A stretch of DNA of 64,000 nt from Chamaecrista fasciculata (GCA_003254925.1 QANZ01012774.1:137174-201173); one strand, 5' to 3'. Numbered from the stretch's first letter, positions 1 through 12,380 are shown. Translations and numbers: made by a program. Notes: generated by a model from the sequence alone, not told the origin.

Positions 1-285
1 GGTTTCAATATGCACGTACACATGATCTTGTAAATGACCATTCTGTTTTGAAAAACTCCTTTTACATGGAAATAAGAAGTAAAGAAACAATGGAAAGAGT
101 TCACAGAGGCTGTTTGGTTTCTTATTGAAAGACAAGCTATTCCAATAGAAAAGAAAACAAGGTGAGATAAGTAACAAATACAAAAGTATAAAATATGAAA
201 AACCAGCGTTATCTGAGAAACCAAATCATCAAAAAATGCTGGGAAGCACAGTGCAGAAAGACCACAAACTAAATAGATCACTTGT

Positions 286-350
286 TGAATCAAAATGAAA
301 TATCTGAGTCCACGATTCTTCAACACTACATTCTTAGCAATGGAGACAGA
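286..350 (-). pseudogene. Small duplicated piece of the F-box-associated frame
   Basis: The stretch starting tgttgaatcaaaatgaaa at about 286 repeats the coding stretch at about 625-680, including the following 'tccacgattct-caacac' pattern with several mismatches. This suggests a decayed second copy of the same FBA module just downstream of the main fragment, as expected in a tandem F-box cluster. Too short to show more. Confidence 0.4.
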
Positions 351-401
351 GGAGAGAATCCGAGTGGCAGATGAAAAGGGAAGCATTTGATCAAGGAAGG
401 A

Positions 402-1139
402 TTAAAGTGGAAGGTAGGTTTTTGCATTTTTGTCATTTATTAAAAATAAACTCTCAACATAGTCACCCATAAATAAAACAATGTAACAACTATGCCCAAT
501 ATTCTTCACTAATCCTTTTATGGGATCTAGAAAAGCAATCTTATCATAGCAGTCTTGGAGGACCACTTCCTCATTATTACTAAGAGCCGACACACTTAGC
601 CAGCCTCGCAAGTAGTTTTCGCTTGTTGAATCAAAATGAAACAACTTGGTCCATGAATCTACAACACCATATTCCTTCATTACCCAGATAATACGAAACG
701 GCATATGAAACCGCAAGATATAATGCTTATGATTGAGAGCAAGTAAATTACCTCCTCTTAAAATAGATATCTCATCGTCTAATTCAAAACCCTCTAGTAA
801 CATCAATTCTCCAAATTTATTTTCAACAACATCAAACATCAAAATAAAATAGTGAATCGCCCCATTAATCCTACGGTAGGCTAGCCAATGCAGCAGCCCA
901 TTGACAAACTTGTTTTCCCTCCTAGCAATGCGAAATGGAAGAGCTGCAGCAGTGATGCTTCTCCAAGAATGAGCAGCAAGCGAGTAGATCTCAGCTTGAG
1001 GACTAATTTCTGTGTCAACAGGACTGACAATTCTTACTACTTTGAAATCATGTTTGCAAGAATCAAAACCGAGCCCATAAAAAACGTCATACCTTGGAGT
1101 TTCAAAGGTGATGGACGTTTGAGGGACCAACTCTGTCAA
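402..1139 (-). pseudogene. F-box-associated (FBA) domain fragment, 5'-truncated
   Basis: An open frame of about 245 codons reads like the C-terminal interaction half of plant F-box/FBA proteins, which present substrates to SCF ubiquitin ligases. Family-like segments are GLGFDSCKHDFKVVRIV near the start, NGLLHWLAYR about residue 81, and the later VVDSWTKLFHFD. The N-terminal F-box (about 40-50 residues in complete members) is absent, and no F-box coding sequence is visible upstream. The frame has no ATG at its 5' end. Its first codons run into a repeat tract containing gggaccaa motifs (about 1115-1195), so the family-like part probably begins near residue 12. It may be a relic or the last exon of a gene whose first exon lies in a form I could not recognise. 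Identity of the domain is fairly sure; function is not. Confidence 0.6.
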
Positions 1140-1228
1140 ATTTTGAAAAACTAAGGGACTAATATGGAACGAAAAATAACTGAGGGACCAATTTAGAACA
1201 TTAAATGGTTACTACAACAATTACAGCG

Positions 1229-1816
1229 AGTACCAAATGTATGATTTAATGTATTTTTTTTTTTGTAATGTCATGGGTTTCTTCGCATATTTGTGTAATG
1301 GTCAACAGAGTCGAAATGGTTATACCCTCTCAATAATATGGATATTTTCATCTAGGGTGTAGTTCGCCAACCACTACACCAAATACTTGAAATTAATGTT
1401 TTGATGATAGACAAAGACGTGAGGTGAGATTGTGCAGCCAAAAATACAACATGCATCTTGATCGTTTGATTAAGCCTTAACCACTGATCAAGGCACTGTG
1501 ATGGGTCCATTTTTCGCACATTAAAACAAATATTACAATAATCATTTAATAGCAAAATCGAATTTGGTAAACGTCACTTCTGCAGGATGTTAGTGTACGT
1601 ATTCCGATATATACATAGTCCTAATTAGTCTCATAGTTAAACTCTACTCTCAAAATGCGATATCCCATGGCTTTTGCTATAAAAGAGTTCAATAGCTTAA
1701 GTTTTTTTTTTTTTTGCATAAATTTTAAAATGATGATTTAATAGCTTGGATTTAGTATGCGCGGAAAACCATGACATTACCAAAAAAAAAATACATTAAA
1801 TCATACATTTGGTACC
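1229..1816. repeat. TIR-bounded element, family unknown
   Basis: About 65 bp at 1229-1295 (taccaaatgtatgatttaat at its start) is repeated in inverse orientation at 1753-1816, giving a ~590-bp unit with imperfect terminal inverted repeats. The interior holds a short piece (about 1355-1395, ccactacaccaaatacttg) resembling the SINE-like tract at 12.85-13.03 kb. I could not fix a target duplication, so the superfamily is open. Confidence 0.5.
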
Positions 1817-2826
1817 AAAAAAAATACAGAATCGATCAATCAACATAACCAACAAATAAAATAAAAATAAATAATATAAAGTAAAAAGAAAAATTCAATA
1901 GCTTTTCATAACAAAACCCTATTCTTATTTGGAAAGTGATACCAAAGCCATGTAGAGTGTAGATGGGGTTATGCATAGGATTTTGCTAACAAAAATTTGA
2001 ATACTTCAGCTATGCAATTTTTCTCTCTGTCTCTATCCTCTTTTTTATTTTTTCTTTTTGTTTTTGTTTTAATTTTTTTATATTATTTCGAGATTTGTGC
2101 CAAAATCAAAGTAAAAAAATGAGTTGTTTTAACTACGTGGCTTTTTATAGAGCAAGAGTAATGCTCTGTGTAATATAAAAAAAGTTGAAATATAAATTAA
2201 AATGGACTCCAAACAAAACTTATGATTAATTGGTAGCTAGTGTGTTAAGCAATTGTAAGCTCCAAATTAAAGTGTTGCCCATATATATAAGTCAGAGTAT
2301 TTGGGGTTTCGAAATTAATTAATATGGGCGTACGACGTCCCAACTCACTCACATTATTATTAATATTATTATTATTGACACAATAAAGGATTTTCTGGTG
2401 AGTGATGTATATCCAACACTACTACCAAATTAGGATTTTATTTACATATGTATATGTACAATTCCAGACAATATATGCCATGATCAGTACATTGTTTCTG
2501 CTCGAAACATAAAAGCTAGGCTGTATCCCTTATATGAATCATCGCTTTCATGATTGAGGAGCTGTCGTTTGCTCAATCTGAAAAGTTTTAAATAAAAAGT
2601 AGTCCTGTTGCTTTCTCGTCTGAACCCTCTTTAATTAGTCTTTATATATATATATAACACTAGTCATCAATTCTCATACATAGTGCTTCTTGATTAACCA
2701 AATTTCAAATTAAAATTTCTATATATATATACTAACACCCTGCTGTAGTATCGTCAATCTAGCTGTAGTTATTAGTGCCTATTGCTTATTCCATTATGCC
2801 ATTGTTCGCGAATCATACTCTTAATA

Positions 2827-2867
<41 letters not shown>

Positions 2868-3473
2868 TGATCATTAAATATTATACAGAAGAATTAAGCA
2901 AGAATATATAAATAATTAAAGATCATGCATATATATATATGTATATTCCCTTCTAATTTTAAATTATATCGTTGCTTCAAAAATTAATATTGTTGCCACA
3001 ATATAATTCTTCAAAAAAATCATGCGTATCATAATAAAAACAGGATTACAACAAGTAAAGCAAAAAAAAAAAAATCCCTGAAGTTTTTATTGAGTTTGCG
3101 AAGATAAAAAGAAATAGTAGTAGTAATACACAAGCAAAGAGACCCACATTTTTTGGTTGTCTCTCTTTGTTGAGTTCAAATCTAATCAAAACATAGAGAA
3201 ATAGATCTTCAATTTATTCTCCACTTAACCCTTCTCTTCCCTATTAATTAATAACCATTTTCTAACAACTAAATAGTTTCCTTGCATCCTCTCATAGTCA
3301 CAACCTTAATCTTTTGATCACACATCTGTAAATCAGGATTTAATACTCAGAAAGAACAACACGATTATTTCCTCACAAAGATACTACTCATCTGAGAATT
3401 AAGAGACATATAAAAATAATACATATAAACAAGTTGATATATTTATAGAGAGAGAGTAAGAAATTAATTAGGG
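1817..3473. other. AT-rich intergenic DNA
   Basis: No gene seen. Holds A/T homopolymers and a long TA dinucleotide run at about 2831-2865. The final ~250 bp before 3474 is probably the 3' untranslated region of the GATA gene on the minus strand. Confidence 0.6.
2831..2865. repeat. (TA)n microsatellite
   Basis: Uninterrupted TA dinucleotide run of about 35 bp, seen directly. Confidence 0.95.
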
Positions 3474-4375
3474 TTATGGGCGTAGAAGGCCATAAGATAA
3501 AGCCATAAGCAGAAGGGCAGCCTCCTGGTCATCCTGAGGAAGAGCCAAGTTGACATTATTGTAATTGTTAGTATTCAACCTTATGGTGCCAACATCCTCC
3601 TCAAACCCTAATTTCTTCTTTCTCCCTCTAAATCCAATAGTATTATTATTGGCCTTATTATTATTATTATTGCACCTTACAACCTTTGGCTTCTTCTTCT
3701 TCTTCTTTTGCAGCTTCTCTTTCTTCTCTAACTTGGTTCCCTTCACATGTACACCACCACCCACCTCCGCTCCCATGATCGCCGCCGCCATTGCCCTCCT
3801 CGCCTTCCTCTGTCGAATTCCGCAGGCATTGCAAAGTGACTGTTCCACCAAAATCATTAGTTAATTTTTTATATATAAATCTCATTGTTCATCACTATAT
3901 AATTATATGACATTTATATTAATTCATTTAATTAACTCATATATATATAATTAATTTAATTAACTAATTAATTGATCTTAATTTGTGAAAGATAGATGTG
4001 TATATATATATATATAATAAATTCAACCTTAGGGCCTGTTGGTCCACTCCTCCAAAGAGGAGTCTTAGTGGTGTGACAATCAGCACAAACCCTAATAACA
4101 CCCATGTGATTATTATAACTAATGTGATCTGAGCAACAAGTATTATTATTGCGTCTGTTATCAGTTGGTGAATTAGGTGATGATAGTTGCTTCTTCTCAT
4201 CATCTTCTAGTTCAAAATTGGGCGGCATAGTAGAGTTTGTTGCTGTATGATCATCACACGATGACGACGATGTTATCCACTTCATTGATCCTTCACTACT
4301 AGTACTAGTACTAGTACTACTTTGATCATTCCTATCTTCTTTCTTCCATGATCCACCAGAAGGCATCATAATCAT
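3474..4375 (-). CDS. B-class GATA transcription factor with LLM motif
   Basis: Nuclear zinc-finger regulator; LLM-type B-GATAs act in greening, growth and hormone responses. Two exons join cleanly: 4375-4028 (116 codons) and 3839-3474 (121 codons plus stop), with a GT donor at 4027 and an AG acceptor before 3839; protein 237 aa. The intron splits the finger, so C97-x2-C100 lies in exon 1 and C119-x2-C122 in exon 2, with the class IV spacing of 18 and the family text SLCNACGIRQRKARRA. Near the C-terminus LLLMALSYG (about 225-233) is the LLM motif. A basic K-rich tract and Asn, Ser/Thr and Lys runs encoded by triplet repeats lengthen the protein over GATA15/16-type members (about 140-150 aa). 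Closest type looks like GATA15/16/17 rather than GNC/CGA1, but I leave the symbol open. The ATG at 4375 is the first in frame. Confidence 0.93.
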
Positions 4376-4590
4376 AAATTCATAATCGTCTCGGCCTATC
4401 TATACACACACACAACATGAAATTAAAAGGGACATAGGGATAAACAAATTAAATATCAATTAGGTAAATCAATAAACAAATAAGAAATTAAAAAATGATT
4501 AATTAAAATATATCTTCAAAAGCTAGCTAGCTAGTAATTAATGGATATTAAATAAATTAAAGAGGCTAGGAAACCGATATCATCATCATC

Positions 4591-4622
<32 letters not shown>

Positions 4623-6916
4623 ATTCTGACCTGTTGGCGATCAGTTTGTAAGTGTGCATGGGGTGATCGAAGAGAATAGGAAATGGTAGAGCTAGAAGAC
4701 GATGGAGAAGAGGGATGATGGGTATATATGATGATCTTGTTCGTTTTTAAGATCTAAATTAAAGGTGCGGAAGAAGAACAACAGTACTCCTACTGATGAA
4801 CAACCATAAGTTGGTGTGATCGATGGATCATATATGTGTTGTTGTTGGATTATAATATATATATATATGCTTTAATTTGTCCTAATAAATAAAAAAGGAA
4901 AAAGGGTTGGGTGGAATTGAAGATGTATATATTGGAATAGATAGCTAGCTAGGAAATTAAATAAGAAATAGCAAGGAATGGTAAATAGAAGTAATTTAAA
5001 GGGGAATTAAATTAAAGAGGGTGAGGCAGATATATATGGAGCTAGTTGCGATCGAAGAGGAAGAGGTAGCAAATTGAAATGAAGCATTCACGTGATGACA
5101 TGATGACTCAGCCACATATAAAGAAGACAATTTAAAAAGACAAACAAGTACTCATCATCAAGGCAATATGCAGTATGTGGAATAATACTTCACTCACCCC
5201 ATACCATTCACTATATATGACAAAACCCTATCTATCTCCATATATTCATCATTTATATATATATTTAATTTATATATGACAAATTAAAACCTTTTACCAT
5301 TCAACTGGTTGTTACTTGAAAGCAAGAGCAATTGGATGCATGGGACCCCCACAGACATGTCGACATTGAAGTATTGAACACCATGAATTATATAGCCATT
5401 GATGCATGATAACTAATTATATTACCATATTTTTAAAGGCTAACTAAAAGAAGTGAACTCAATTACAAATTTTGACTACCCAAAGTGTATATATACTTAA
5501 TAAATAAACAAATTAAATCAACTTAATTTAATAAATATTATTGTGATTTCTCTGTTATAAGTAAAGTGTGTACAAAATAGGCTTAGAGTTGACCTTGTTA
5601 GGTAAATTTTAATTCTTAGCTTTCGCTTCCAATCCAGATGAAATTAGTCTTTATTTAAGGGATTAAACTATGAGTTTAACCAAAAAGGTTGGTTTAGTTC
5701 ATTATTGACATGTTAACATGATAGGACAGAGGCCCAACATGCTAGGACCACACACTTTTTTATGAGATATATATATATATATATATATATNCTCTAGCTC
5801 TCTCCCTCTCTGTGTTATTCACTTTATATTATTTATTTTTATTTTATTTCTTGGTTACGTTGATTGATTGATTCTGTAGTCTGTACGTGCTCGTGGTGGG
5901 GGCTGAGATGAAAGAGAATGAATTGCATAAGAACATCTTCCCAATCTATGTTGCCAAAAAGCATTGAATGCTGGTGCAGGCAACCTTTTTAATTTTTATA
6001 AACAATGACTGAAATAAATGTGTAATTTAATAATAGATAGTTTTAACCTCAAACAAATAAATTAATCAGGTTAATTATAAGTAATTATATACTTATTTTT
6101 TTTTCAAATAAGAAGTTCAAAATTGAAATAATGTATAATTTCTTTTTGTCATAAAGAAACTTTTATATTATAACCTCAAACATCTGATTTTTTTCTTATT
6201 TTTTTTATACAAATCAGGTTTACCTAATTAACAAATGCTTTTTCTCTTATATATATTAACAATGAAACAGAAACATTATATGGATCTTACCAAAAAATAA
6301 TTATGTACATTAGTATTTAGTAGCTTATGATAACTTATGAGTATTAATAAAATGAATTCTAAATGACATATCCATCTCTAGCTGAGACTAGCTCTCTCCC
6401 TATATTTCGATTTAATGTTTTTTTTCTTTATGCATTACGTGATCAATTTCATTAAGTATATTTAAAGTAAATAAAATTATATATTAGTCTGTCCTTTAGA
6501 ATTAGAATTAATTACTTCAATGTAATGAATTAATTCCAAGCTATGAAATGATTATATATATATATATATATAACTCCAAACAAAAGATTATAACAATATA
6601 AACATATCTTCTTCGTTGATCAGATTCAATCTAAATTAAATGATAGCATATAGTGAAAGAGAAAATGACAAGAGAGTCATGTGCTACATAAAACCACAGA
6701 AATATGCTTTATATCAGACTAGAGGTTAGAATTAGATTGCAAGCTTCGATCACATATACACCATAACTGAACATGTGGTAGCTAGGTTATTATTTGGTTC
6801 AACAAAAATTCTTCTTTAAATTCAGTCCATGATCAATATAATATCTGCATGACTCAATCAATATATATGTAAAAGCATACATATTATATAGCTAGACACA
6901 GATTCACATAAAAATA
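4376..6916. other. Upstream region of the GATA gene and AT-rich intergenic DNA
   Basis: No coding sequence recognised. The first few hundred bases are probably 5' untranslated sequence and promoter of the minus-strand GATA gene. TA-dinucleotide runs lie at about 4595-4622 and 5767-5790; the second ends in an N at 5791. Confidence 0.55.
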
Positions 6917-6921
6917 AGGAA

Positions 6922-7253
6922 TGTAGAAAGATCTAACTTACCCGGAGTTACTCCAAAAGAACCCTCAAAAGGAGAGAGTTACCTCATTATATATATAGAG
7001 AGTTATAAGTTTCTTTAATCAAGCAATCTGAAACTTCTACACGCCCCCTCACGCCCGATATTAGGAGCGTGAAGTCAACGGGTTATTCCCAAGGCAGTCC
7101 ACTGTAAGACTCATTCATCCTACATGTCAAATTTGACTCTGATACCATGTAGAAAGGCTTAACTCATCCCAAAAGAACTCTCAAAGGGAGAGAGAGTTAG
7201 CCTCATTATATATATCGAATTAAAAACTAATCAAGTAATGTGAAACTTTTATA
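6922..7253 (-). mobile_element. TRIM (miniature LTR retrotransposon), complete
   Basis: A non-autonomous LTR element of 332 bp on the minus strand. The 5' LTR is 7253-7148 and the 3' LTR 7041-6922 (106 and 120 bp). On the minus strand the 5' LTR ends ...CTTTCTACA and is followed at once by TGGTATCAGAG (7147-7137), the primer-binding site complementary to initiator tRNA-Met. A purine-rich tract, GTGAGGGGGCG, lies just before the 3' LTR, which starts TGTAGAAG. Both flanks carry the 5-bp target duplication aggaa (6917-6921 and 7254-7258). The internal region is about 106 bp with no coding capacity, which is the definition of a TRIM. The outer end of the 5' LTR has drifted (tataaaag for TGTAGAAG). 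Confidence 0.88.
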
Positions 7254-7359
7254 AGGAAGTAAACGATTAATTTAATTTTAAAAAAAAAACGAGAATCATT
7301 TCTCTAAGTGGTAATATATCCTAAAATGGTAAGGAGGGTAATAAAATGGTAATATTTAT

Positions 7360-7980
7360 TAAGGGTGTTCAAAATCGAACCAAACCAATTTAAACCAAAC
7401 CAAACTGAAGCAATAACCGAACTAAACCGATCAATGAGCGGTTTGGTTTGGTTAAAAATACATTAAAATTGAATAGTTTGGTTCGATTGGTTAACAATTT
7501 AGATATAAAATTAACCGAATCGACCGCTAATGTTTATATATAGTTTTTTTTTTTACTTACAAAGTGTTATATGTGATTATATTTAATAAAAAAAATTATT
7601 AATTTTTTTTTTATCATATTTTTTTATTTTATTGTCTTATTGAATCATAAAAGTTTTTTACCTCAGACAATGACTAACTATTATTTTCTGTCATACAATT
7701 TCATCCTCTCATATCTCTAATCTTGTTTTTCATTTTTTATCTATTCTATAAATTAGGCTTACTACTCCAAAACAATTTTTTTTCTTTCTAATTTTATAAT
7801 TAATTAATAAAAATAACTAATAAGTTTCTTAACCGATCAAACCGCCTATTTATTGGTTTGGTTTGATTCGGTTAAACAAATTATTTTTAACCGCTTGTTT
7901 AATAATTACTTCAAACCGATGTAAGCGGTTCAGTTAAAATTTTTGTTCAAAAATGCCAAAATCGCCCAAAGAACACCCTA
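7360..7980. mobile_element. hAT-type non-autonomous DNA element
   Basis: 621-bp element with short TIRs (left taagggtgttc, right gaacaccctA as its inverse with one base indel) and a perfect 8-bp target duplication atatttat (7352-7359 and 7981-7988). An 8-bp duplication points to the hAT superfamily. Subterminal DNA on both sides is packed with ggtttggtt/aaccgaacc repeats in both orientations. No transposase frame is present. Confidence 0.82.
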
Positions 7981-7988
7981 ATATTTAT

Positions 7989-10158
7989 GATAAGGAGGAA
8001 GGCTACGTATAATGTTTGTAAATCACTCCTGCATAAAAGTGTAGTTGAAGGGGACGTAATATAACTGAACAGTTAGTAACGTGTATTTGGTTATTGGTAT
8101 GCGTAGTGAATAGTGATGATAATTTGATATAGAATGAGTCCAAGATGCTAAACACAGGTTATCGTACTTCTTAAATTAAACTATGGTTTTTCTGCACCTC
8201 ATCGATCACTCTCATCTTTCTTTCTCTCACACACCTAAAATCAATCCGGAATTTTTCTAATAAGTTAGAATATTCATCACTCTTTGAAGTAGAATAATTT
8301 AATTATATGCTAAACAGTGATAATAATATAATAATATTTTCATCGATCATACGAATTTATTAATTTTTATGTTATTATGTGAATAAAGAGAAATAATGAA
8401 GCAGACTTCAAGTAATCCAAAATTCCACTGAAAGAGACACAGGTAAGCAATTGGACCTGCCTGAGTGGAATAGCATAGTGGATTAAGGTATGTAAATACT
8501 CTCATTCATTGGAAGACTATGGAATATGGGCTTTTATATGTGCCTTAATGGTGTTTTCATTAACTCACTTAAAGGCCTTTTCTTCAAATTTGGGCCGGGC
8601 CTAACCCAAAGCGAACTTCATGTGTTTTATAGTCTTCCTCGAACAAGTTATATTCAAATTAAATATACCATTTAATAATTGCAAGGTATTCCATCGAAAA
8701 AAAAAAACTGCAAGGTATTTATTCTCTAATAATTTATTATGGCGTTGTCAATTGTTATTCTGTTTAGAGTCTTCACGCAACAACATTTCGTATTTGAAAG
8801 TATCACTAAGACAATGTATAAGAGATAACCACACCCAAAATTGGTTGGATGCATGGTATGATTAAGCACACTTCAATCTTACACTACTATAATTCACTCT
8901 CTGAACTGTAACTTCGAATTAATGGAGAACAAATTAAAGCCATGCAATTTTTAAAATTTAAAATTACAAGAACAATGTATTTTGTACATTTTTCTTTACA
9001 TGATGCAGAATAAAAAAGATAATTACTATTATTGAAGAACTAACTATTTTTGTTATCTTGTCTGTATCTCTCTTGTTGTTATAATTATACATTATATTGA
9101 CATGAATATTTAATCAATTGATGATGTAAGTCAATGTTTCAAGTTTCTTCTCAAGGTTTTTCTTATCTTTATCTTGTTTGCATAATTTTTTATTTAGATT
9201 CCTTATGGTTGTTGTTTCTCCCAAGTTTGACTTGAGATTTTAAGTAAATAAAGGAATATTGTGTTGCAATAATAATTTTCTTTATGATTAGATGGCAAAT
9301 AAAAACATCGTTTTTGAAAAAATAAACAAAAAAAAGGTTTTTAGTCTGTATTATATGTTATAGCTTAGCTATTGAATAGAGAGATAATTCCTTTATTTGT
9401 GGATAAAGATAACATTGTATGCCATGTAAGCATATATCTATTCGATTTGATGCCTAATTAATGAAATTCAATTTAGATGGCATATTTGCATATTTAATTT
9501 TAATAGTGGATTTATATATTAACATTAACATTAACATTATTAAATATTAAATATTATAGTGGATTGATGTGATGTTGTGAACTTTAGTGCACTCATATCA
9601 ATTAACTTTTAGCTTGTTTGTTTGAAAATATGCATATTGTAATTCAGAATAAAAAATATATTATAATTATATATAATAAAAAGCCATCACTGCTAAATTC
9701 CTTATAGTGATGAGTAATTATATTTAATACTAAATGGATTTCACTATTAAATCCAAGTTGCAGATGCGTTACAAATTATATACCTCGCTAACATATATAG
9801 TTCTTAGAATTATTTTTTCAAAAAAAAAATAAATCACTTGTCTTCGTTTCCCTTTCTTGATTAAAAATGGTCCAATAACCGTCATATATATATGCCACAT
9901 GAAAACGTAAAATGACATAAGCTATTGGGTGTGGTGCGTATAATGAAAAGAAACTGATGAATAGCAAATAAGTGGTCATAAATCTCAATTCTTCTTCAGT
10001 TATGTACCAAAAAAAACCTGAAATAATTGAACTTATACATATGTGGCTGTCCACCACCGTAGTAGAGGATTATATTTGGGGAAGGTTATAGTTAATTAGT
10101 TAATTAGGTAGAAGATGAGTATGAAATTAATTAACTAATTAATGATAGTAGTGTGTGA
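7989..10158. other. AT-rich intergenic DNA
   Basis: No gene or clear repeat recognised. Short open frames here (for example around 8620-8865 and 9818-10057) have no family-like composition. Confidence 0.5.
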
Positions 10159-10163
10159 AAATT

Positions 10164-11625
10164 TGTTGAGCGAAAGCGCATAACGTGGTTCGATGCCTCA
10201 AGACCTACTCCACGGTCCTCCTTTGGGACAAACTTCACTATTTGTAATTTTTGCACGAAAAAATTACAAACCCTCCTCAATACAATTTTTGACCGGAAAA
10301 ATTGCAAACCCTTTCAAAAATGACTCACAACTACCCAAATCCCAATACACCCATTAGGATTTCTATGTAAGTTGTGGTGCCAAAGAAGCTCATACCTCAC
10401 TCTTATTTATACAAGCCTCTCACCCCCTCAATTTTATTCCCACACGATGTGGGACTTTTTAATGAAAGCCCAACAAATCCTCCCTTCATTCAAAGTTCCA
10501 CATAATCAAACTCTATCAAAAAAGCTGACCTCTCTACATACTCAGCTTTCTGATCTCTATCTCGAAGAACACTCTAGTCATTCCTCAAATAAACTGTGTG
10601 GCATCTCCATGTCGCTTGCATAGCATCGTCAGCACAGTATCTCTTCACCTGCTTGACATCTCTTCTTGCTTGTGTAGCATATCCTCGTCACCAACACAGT
10701 ATCCTCTCATCACGTACGTGGCATCTCCTCGTCACTTGCATAGCATCGTTAGCACGGTATCTCTTCACCTGCATGACATATCTTCTTGCTTGTGCAGCAC
10801 CTCTTCGTTGCCAACGTAACATCTCATCACTTGCACAACCTCTCCTCGTTGCACGCACATATCCCTCTCCATTACTCATCATACAATGCATATTCAAGAC
10901 CCTCCAACCAAATAGTCCTAAATCATACATTGGCACAACATAAAGTCCGCTCACCCATCAAATAACGAAACTTTAAAACTTCAAGGTCATCATCATACCA
11001 ACAGACAACCAATAATCAACACCACAAAACAGACAGCCAATAACCAGCACCACAAGCAACTAACAACCACAAACAGTCTAACAGACAACCACTCCAAATT
11101 CCAGAAAACTAACTTCAAAACTGGAATTAAAATCAAAAGCTAGACTGAACCAACCTCTCTTGACGTTGCAGTGCCAGAACCTTCTGCTGATTGGTTGACC
11201 CACTTCAACCTTCCTCTCCCTTCTTCCTCCCTAGGCCGGAACCACAACTCTGATACCACTTGTTGGGCGGAAGCGCAACTCCACACAACAAATGAAGGAA
11301 GAGGAAACGGAGAAACCAACACAATACTTTAACGTGGTTCGGTGCCTCAAGACCTACTCCACGGTCCCCCTCTGGAACAAACTTCACTATTTGTAATTTT
11401 TGCACGAAAAAATTACAAACCCTCCTCAATACAATTTTTGACCGAAAAAATTGCAAACCCTCTCTCAAAAATGACTCACAACTACCCAAACCCCAATACA
11501 CCCTTAGGATTTCTATATAAGTTGTGGTGCCAAAAAAGCTCATACTCCACTTTTATTTATATAAGCCTCTCACCCGCTCAATTTTATTCCCACACGATGT
11601 GAGACTTTTTAACGAAAGCCCAACA
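10164..11625 (-). mobile_element. Small non-autonomous LTR retrotransposon (TRIM/LARD-like)
   Basis: Minus-strand element of 1462 bp. The 5' LTR is 11625-11261 (365 bp) and the 3' LTR 10475-10164 (312 bp); each starts TGTTGGGCTTTC on the minus strand and ends CAACA. After the 5' LTR and a 2-base spacer comes TGGTATCAGAG (11258-11248), the tRNA-Met primer site. A purine-rich GAAGGGAGGATT precedes the 3' LTR. Flanks are aaatt (10159-10163) and caatt (11626-11630), a 5-bp duplication with one change. The 3' LTR lacks about 53 bp near its end compared with the 5' LTR. The interior (about 785 bp) encodes no gag or pol and includes a 120-bp tandem duplication. Confidence 0.85.
10598..10838. repeat. 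120-bp tandem duplication inside the LTR element
   Basis: Two adjacent copies of a 120-bp unit, each starting gtggcatctcc (10598 and 10718), about 90% alike by eye. The unit is a multiple of three, which keeps frames open on both strands through it. Within each unit shorter similar motifs (catctcttcacctgc, catctcttcttgc) recur. No protein family recognised. Confidence 0.85.
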
Positions 11626-11630
11626 CAATT

Positions 11631-12154
11631 GAGTAGTGGTACTAGTGGAGGAGGTAGACGTGCAAACCGATGATGAAATGAATTAATTGACTTAATTAGT
11701 TTTGGATGCGTTTTTATTTTTAGTATTAGGGATAGTGACAGCATTGAAAGCCACAGAAAGTAGCAAGTGGGAAGTAGTACTATTGTTATGGATTATTTAT
11801 GAATGGATAGGATTGATTTCACATCGTAACATACACATCCATGCATGGTTAGACAAACAAACACAACTTGTTTCTTGCCTTGCCTTGCCTTAATTATCTA
11901 CCAATTCATCATTACTTCGGTTTCAGGTAATTGTTTTGCTCTTACAATCCACGCCCTAATTAATTCACTTAACCTTTTGGGGTTTCCATTTAGGGTAACC
12001 CTTTGAAGAATTAGATTTTCAGTCATTGGATTTAATTTTTTTTAATCTTAAAATCTGTATTTTATAAATTAAAGAAATATTACACAAATCTCAAGATTAA
12101 AAAAAAGTTAAGTCTCACAGTTAAGAATTGATAATTCTCCTCCATAAAACTACC
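11631..12154. other. AT-rich intergenic DNA
   Basis: No gene or clear mobile element seen. Confidence 0.5.
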
Positions 12155-12380
12155 CTTTTATAACATTAATTGATTAATGGATTGTTCTTTTTTTTTTACA
12201 ATAATACCCTCATATTCCTCTTTTTTATATAGCTTTTTAATAAATTATTTATTTGTCTTTTCACAATTGACAAAAATAAGCTAAAACATTATTTTCTTAT
12301 TCTAATACGTAATTTATTATATGAGAGTATTTTTGTCAAGAAAAAAAAAAGAGCAACAATCAATTAATGCTATAAAAAAA
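12155..12380. repeat. MITE-like inverted-repeat unit
   Basis: About 60 bp at 12155-12215 (tttataacattaattgatt, then a T run, then taccctcatat) is repeated in inverse form at 12318-12380. The ~225-bp unit is the size and shape of a MITE. Target duplication not resolved. Confidence 0.6.

Noticed and set aside
10372-11602. Several open frames of 60-115 codons on both strands
   Set aside because: They lie within the LTRs or the 120-bp tandem repeat of the non-autonomous element. Openness comes from the period being a multiple of three.
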